Assembly: GCF_028288225.1 (NCBI RefSeq)
Contig: NZ_JAQBOC010000071.1
Location: 1-34,692 of the forward strand
DNA from: Mucilaginibacter sp.
GTDB lineage: Bacteria > Bacteroidota > Bacteroidia > Sphingobacteriales > Sphingobacteriaceae
Length of the DNA stretch: 34,692 nt
Direction of reading: 5' to 3'
Position numbers and translations under genes: made by a program. The notes below the pieces were generated by a model. That model did not search any database and was not told where the DNA came from. It was given only the letters and a program-made list of their open reading frames with translations. Positions 30,940 to 34,692 of this stretch are shown one piece after another. Position 1 is the first letter of the stretch. The number at the start of each line of letters is the position of its first letter.

Positions 30940-33900
30940 TTAACCTTTTGAGTTGTTTTCAATTCTCGCGTTTTTAGCCATTTCTCTTTTCCAGTACTGG
31001 TAATTGATAGTTACTTCCTGATGCTGTATTTTATTCTCAATCGCGCTTAGCTTATCGACAACTGCAGTCATATCCATCACTCCAGCTGCCGGGCCTGTGG
31101 CTACGCTGCTCGCTGAGCGCTGAGCGGTTGTGTTAATTATCCCTCCATTTGCATAATACCCACTTGCCGGCATTGTGGCCAGCGTGGTATTTATCTTTAC
31201 CGGCGCGCCATTACGGTATTGGCTATTAAATAGCAGCTCTCGGATCAGCATTTGATTATTTTTAGTGGCTTCCTTACTAAACACGGCCACTGTCTCGTCC
31301 CCTTCAACTTCAGCAACCGGTTGCCCGGTATTGCCATTAACTAAAGGGATCCCGCCGGCTGCATGGCTTGGCCCTTGCATTATACCGCCCTTGCTAAATT
31401 GTGGCGGTTTTTGGTTGGAGATCTTAGCGATTTCAATCCCCGTTGCAATTGCTGTGCCGGCAGCGCTTATTAAGTTAAGGGGCCATGGCGCTGATGTTAA
31501 TGCCTTGGTAACAGCCAAGGCCCCGTTTATAACGGCCATTTCAATTGATGCCTCTTTATCGGCCTCCCATTGCTGCAGTTTGATCTCGGCTTCTTGTTTG
31601 GCATATTTTTCATTAATGGCATCTTTTTGCGTTTGTGTTAAATTTGCATTGTTTAGTTCAGCTGCTTTTTGGGTTTCCAGATTTTTGATCTTTGCATCTG
31701 TTTCCGCCTGCCTGTTTTGTTTGCCGATATCAAATACAGCAGATGATATATCCTGAGCGGCTTGAATGGCGGTATCTAAAATAGCTTTGTTTATCTTTTT
31801 GCGATCGTCCGCATCACTTTGCACAATTTCAGCTTTTCTATTCCCGTTGATTTTATCAACGGCATCCTGAAACGCTTGTGTTGCCTGTAGCTCAGTGCTA
31901 AATTTCGCTTTGAGCGCTACAATCTCATCATCATATTTTTTATTGATTTGTGCAAGCTTTAAATCGTGTTTTTCGGCATCTGTAACAACGCCTTCTGCAT
32001 CGATCTTATCCTTTTCGATTTTAAAGCGATCCTCTTCCCTGAGCTTTGCATCAGTTAAAGCTGCAGCCCTGGCCTTTTCAATTTGTGCTAATTGATCGGC
32101 ATTGTCGCCGGCATCTTTTTTGCGCTTGTCAAATTCGGCGTTTATCTGATCCGTTTCTTTCTGCAGCTCAGTTGCCATTCGGCCGGCCATCTTATCCCGG
32201 AATGCTGTAACCGCGTCGGTCAGATCTTTCTCCTGCCTTACGCGCAGATCTGCAACGGCCTGTGATTTTTTACCCGCCAACGTATCAATGGCATCCTGTT
32301 GCTTTTGGATCTCATCTTCATTGGCGTTTTTGCTTTGCCTCAGCTTAGTAAGCTGTGCCGTTGCCTCAGTCCATTCCTTGTTATATTTATTTTCAAGCGC
32401 TTGAACCTCTTTATCGTTTTTTGAGAGCGTATCAGCTAACTCTGCATGGTCAAATTCCCTTAGCTTATCGTTAAGGGCTTTTGAATTTGCTAAATATTCA
32501 TCCTGGGCTTTCTTTTCCTTTTCCGGATCAACCAATGTTTTATCCTTCTTGGTTTGGCTAAGCAATTGCTCAGTATCCCGGATATCCTGTATTATTTTTT
32601 TATAAGCGGCTGATCCTATTTTGGTATCCTTCAGGCTTTCATTTAATGATTGGATCCTCTTTTCCAACTCACCCACTGTCATTTCAGACAGGGCTTTTAT
32701 TGCGGTCGCTGTCCCTGTTGTTTTTTTATTCAGATCATCCATATATGAGCCTGTGAGCCCTTTTATAGTATCGTCAACAGTTTTGGTCTGCATGGTAAGG
32801 TTCTTCAGCTCATCCCGCATTCTCTTAATTTCTTCGGGATTTAGGTCGCGCGTAATAGTAGTGCCGGTTCCTACCGTTCCCCCGCTAATAGATTCGGTGG
32901 TCTGACCGCTATTTAACCCCCGTAATATGCTCTGTCGTTGGGCCGTTAGCGCATCCCTTTCTTTAACCAGGGCAGAGATTGCATCTTTATTTTGAAACTG
33001 TAATAATGCTTTTTGCACATCGACAAATTCTTTTGCTTTTTTTGTATTCAATGCCAGCGCATTGCCGTACTTATCCCACTGAGTTACTGCAGCAGGAATA
33101 ACATCCGCAACTTCAGCTATTATTTTTTTAAGCTCTCCCTGTTCATCCCTATTAAGCTTCCCTTTAGTTGTAAGCTCTTCGTACCGGCTGATTAATGGGA
33201 GTGTGTTTTTTTGGAGGTTATTTACCTTTTCTGCCTGCTGGTTAAATTCTTCAGTTAATTTTTCTCCTTCTGTCCTGGTATCGGCCAATGATTTAATAAG
33301 CGGATCAAACAGACCCAGCCATACATTTTTCATGTTCACTATCCAGGCGCCAATCCTTTCCTCCAGGTTGCCTAAATCGGTCTCATAAGTTTGCTTTAAG
33401 CCCGATGACGTGTTTTTTAACGCCTCTGCAGTGCCGCCAAACTCTTTAGCCAGCTCGTTTAATATTACAGTTTGGGCGCCCATCATATTGCCGCCATCCT
33501 GCATTACTTTTATCTGATCCTTTTGCTGCTCCGTAAAAGAAACCCCTGCTTTTTTTAGTGCCGTAATCCCGTTTATTGGATCCTGGAGGGCTTTACCCAC
33601 TTGTAGACTTGTTTTTTGGATACTTTCCATTGAGACATCGCCGCCATTCATAGCTGCGGTCATATCAATTATTGCCGGGATGGCCTTTTCATATATTACG
33701 CCTTTTACATTGGTAAATGTTAGCAGCATCTCTTCGCCCTTGGCAATTACGTCATCATCTACGCCGGTTTTATTCATTTCAACTTCCTGCAGCTTTAAAA
33801 GAGCCTGCTGTGTTTCACCTGCAGCGCCTGAAGTTGATTTTAGTACGGTCTGTAATTGTGTTTGTGTTTTTTCCGCTTCAATAAAGGCCTTTTCGCTTTC

Positions 33901-34260
33901 GCCCCATATTTCACCTATGCCATCTAATGCAGCACTCACCCCTTTGTAAATGATTGCGCCGGCCGTTACCCTGCCTGCTATTTCCTCAATCTCGCTAAAC
34001 CCCTTTTTAAAGTCACTAAAAAAGCCCTTTTGAGCCTCGCCGGAGCTCATTATTTCATTGCGCATCTGTGCCTGGGCCTCCCTCAGGCGCCCCAACTCTG
34101 CAATGCGTTCATGGTACGCTGCCGGGTTATCCGCTTCGCGCATGTTCCGGAGGGCGGCCGTGGTTGCATTCACGGCCTGGGTAACTTCCTTTAGGGTGGT
34201 TTTTGATTGTTCGCCGTTAATGATGAGGGTAACGGTGCTCTGCGTATTATTGGTTGCCAT
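30940..34260 (-). CDS. phage tail tape-measure protein
   Basis: 1106 aa. It sets tail length and helps genome ejection. The N-terminal 330 residues carry the tape-measure core (AGRVTAGAIIYKGVSAALDG, MLLTFTNVKGVIYEKAIPAI, ALQDPINGITALKKAGVSFT). A long charged coiled-coil-like section spans about 335-880 with repeated ALTxAKxxEEDRFKIEK-like heptads, then a hydrophobic stretch (about 900-945, MAVINGALAVTKALTSAPWP then LNLISAAGTAIATGIEIAKI) and a Gly-rich part (FSKGGIMQGPSHAAGGIPLV). By the usual 0.15 nm per residue the tail would be about 165 nm, as in a siphovirus. The frame is intact. Upstream is another virion gene, 54 bp away. Confidence 0.93.
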   Translation of the reverse strand: MATNNTQSTVTLIINGEQSKTTLKEVTQAVNATTAALRNMREADNPAAYHERIAELGRLREAQAQMRNEIMSSGEAQKGFFSDFKKGFSEIEEIAGRVTAGAIIYKGVSAALDGIGEIWGESEKAFIEAEKTQTQLQTVLKSTSGAAGETQQALLKLQEVEMNKTGVDDDVIAKGEEMLLTFTNVKGVIYEKAIPAIIDMTAAMNGGDVSMESIQKTSLQVGKALQDPINGITALKKAGVSFTEQQKDQIKVMQDGGNMMGAQTVILNELAKEFGGTAEALKNTSSGLKQTYETDLGNLEERIGAWIVNMKNVWLGLFDPLIKSLADTRTEGEKLTEEFNQQAEKVNNLQKNTLPLISRYEELTTKGKLNRDEQGELKKIIAEVADVIPAAVTQWDKYGNALALNTKKAKEFVDVQKALLQFQNKDAISALVKERDALTAQRQSILRGLNSGQTTESISGGTVGTGTTITRDLNPEEIKRMRDELKNLTMQTKTVDDTIKGLTGSYMDDLNKKTTGTATAIKALSEMTVGELEKRIQSLNESLKDTKIGSAAYKKIIQDIRDTEQLLSQTKKDKTLVDPEKEKKAQDEYLANSKALNDKLREFDHAELADTLSKNDKEVQALENKYNKEWTEATAQLTKLRQSKNANEDEIQKQQDAIDTLAGKKSQAVADLRVRQEKDLTDAVTAFRDKMAGRMATELQKETDQINAEFDKRKKDAGDNADQLAQIEKARAAALTDAKLREEDRFKIEKDKIDAEGVVTDAEKHDLKLAQINKKYDDEIVALKAKFSTELQATQAFQDAVDKINGNRKAEIVQSDADDRKKINKAILDTAIQAAQDISSAVFDIGKQNRQAETDAKIKNLETQKAAELNNANLTQTQKDAINEKYAKQEAEIKLQQWEADKEASIEMAVINGALAVTKALTSAPWPLNLISAAGTAIATGIEIAKISNQKPPQFSKGGIMQGPSHAAGGIPLVNGNTGQPVAEVEGDETVAVFSKEATKNNQMLIRELLFNSQYRNGAPVKINTTLATMPASGYYANGGIINTTAQRSASSVATGPAAGVMDMTAVVDKLSAIENKIQHQEVTINYQYWKREMAKNARIENNSKG

Positions 34261-34314
34261 GCCGTAAAAGAGGGGGCAATGCAGGGTTTAATAAAGGACA
34301 GGTGGATGTGCGGA

Positions 34315-34692
34315 TTAAGCGGCCAGGGTGATATTGGTATTCATGGCCTCAATTATTTGAACGGGGATTTGCTTATTAAATTCTTTAGCGAAAAGTTCAG
34401 CAAATCGCTGTGATTCGCGGTAATAGGCCCGGCTGAACCATGGTTTTGGCTTGCGCGCATAATGTTTAAGTGTGCCGTTGGTGTTCCGGGCTGCAGAGAA
34501 TGCACTTGTGCCGGCCGCTCCGATCGGAACGCCGCGGCCAACGCCCATGTCAACAAAACGGCCGTACTGCAGAAACTGGATGATCACTTTTTGAGCGTCG
34601 CCATTGTTTTTTACAATGTGCTCCTGCAGGCTTTTCCATAACTGGCCGTCAAGCTTGCCGATATTATATTTATCAAGCGCCTGGTGCAGCTT
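34315..34692 (-). CDS. phage virion-associated protein (partial at window end)
   Basis: The frame remains open to the window edge: at least 125 aa, reading KLHQALDKYNIGKLDGQLWK at the edge and ending MNTNITLAA. The GTG and ATG codons inside are not the start, because coherent protein continues before them. FVDMGVGRGVPIG and RKPKPWFSRAYYRESQRFAE recall small conserved proteins encoded between the major tail protein and the tape measure in Bacteroidota phages. A tail-assembly or head-tail joining role is inferred from position. Confidence 0.7.
   Translation of the reverse strand, partial: KLHQALDKYNIGKLDGQLWKSLQEHIVKNNGDAQKVIIQFLQYGRFVDMGVGRGVPIGAAGTSAFSAARNTNGTLKHYARKPKPWFSRAYYRESQRFAELFAKEFNKQIPVQIIEAMNTNITLAA

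Noticed and set aside
31265..33949. Several plus-strand frames opposite the tape-measure gene
   Set aside because: Antisense shadows of the coiled-coil gene, Ser/Phe-rich with no coherent domains.

Overview
The window looks like a chromosome segment from a Bacteroidota member, most likely family Sphingobacteriaceae (Mucilaginibacter/Pedobacter-like). The support is family content and style: a TamL-type Omp85 lipoprotein, DUF4468, Bacteroidota-type FtsX/MacB permeases, NHL-repeat lipoproteins, few recognisable Shine-Dalgarno sites, and -7 elements of the TAnnTTTG type. Genus is an inference; no 16S gene is present.

Layout. 1-5020: pyrD, a repeat-filled spacer, a 57-codon gene, tRNA-Cys(GCA), a SpoU-type rRNA methyltransferase and a divergent, 10-bp-overlapping tamL-like gene with a TTG start. 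5021-9457: heptamer repeat arrays, an N-terminally truncated Toprim-like/DUF6371 fragment, a 611-aa cysteine-rich two-module protein, an NHL propeller lipoprotein and a 28-codon histidine-kinase tail. 9527-11463: small hypothetical genes around a DUF2383 (PA2169-type) four-helix-bundle gene. 11788-12215: a promoter element, a SAM-I riboswitch, a second divergent tRNA-Cys-like sequence and a terminator, with no protein gene on that strand. 12234-15843: a YdcF-type protein, then two paralogous secreted proteins each with six 29-aa helical repeats, plus the decayed tail of a third. 16064-28559: three FtsX/MacB-type ABC permeases, an MFS transporter of the fosmidomycin-resistance type and an Omp85-type barrel. 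This stretch is interrupted at 21116-23024 by an A+T-rich segment between 14-bp direct repeats that carries a HEPN-type gene. 28774-34692: tRNA-Arg(CCG), a tyrosine integrase and prophage tail genes on the opposite strand, running off the window end.

How it fits together. Most of the chromosome here is ordinary housekeeping and envelope genes. Three accessory layers sit on top: an apparently truncated prophage at tRNA-Arg; a compact, transposase-less cargo element with a possible defence gene; and short-period (about 7 nt) repeats that fill many intergenic spaces, often starting just after a stop codon. One self-complementary member lies inside the P3 loop of the SAM riboswitch. The riboswitch that appears to lead only into a tRNA-Cys-like RNA and a terminator is the most unusual feature.
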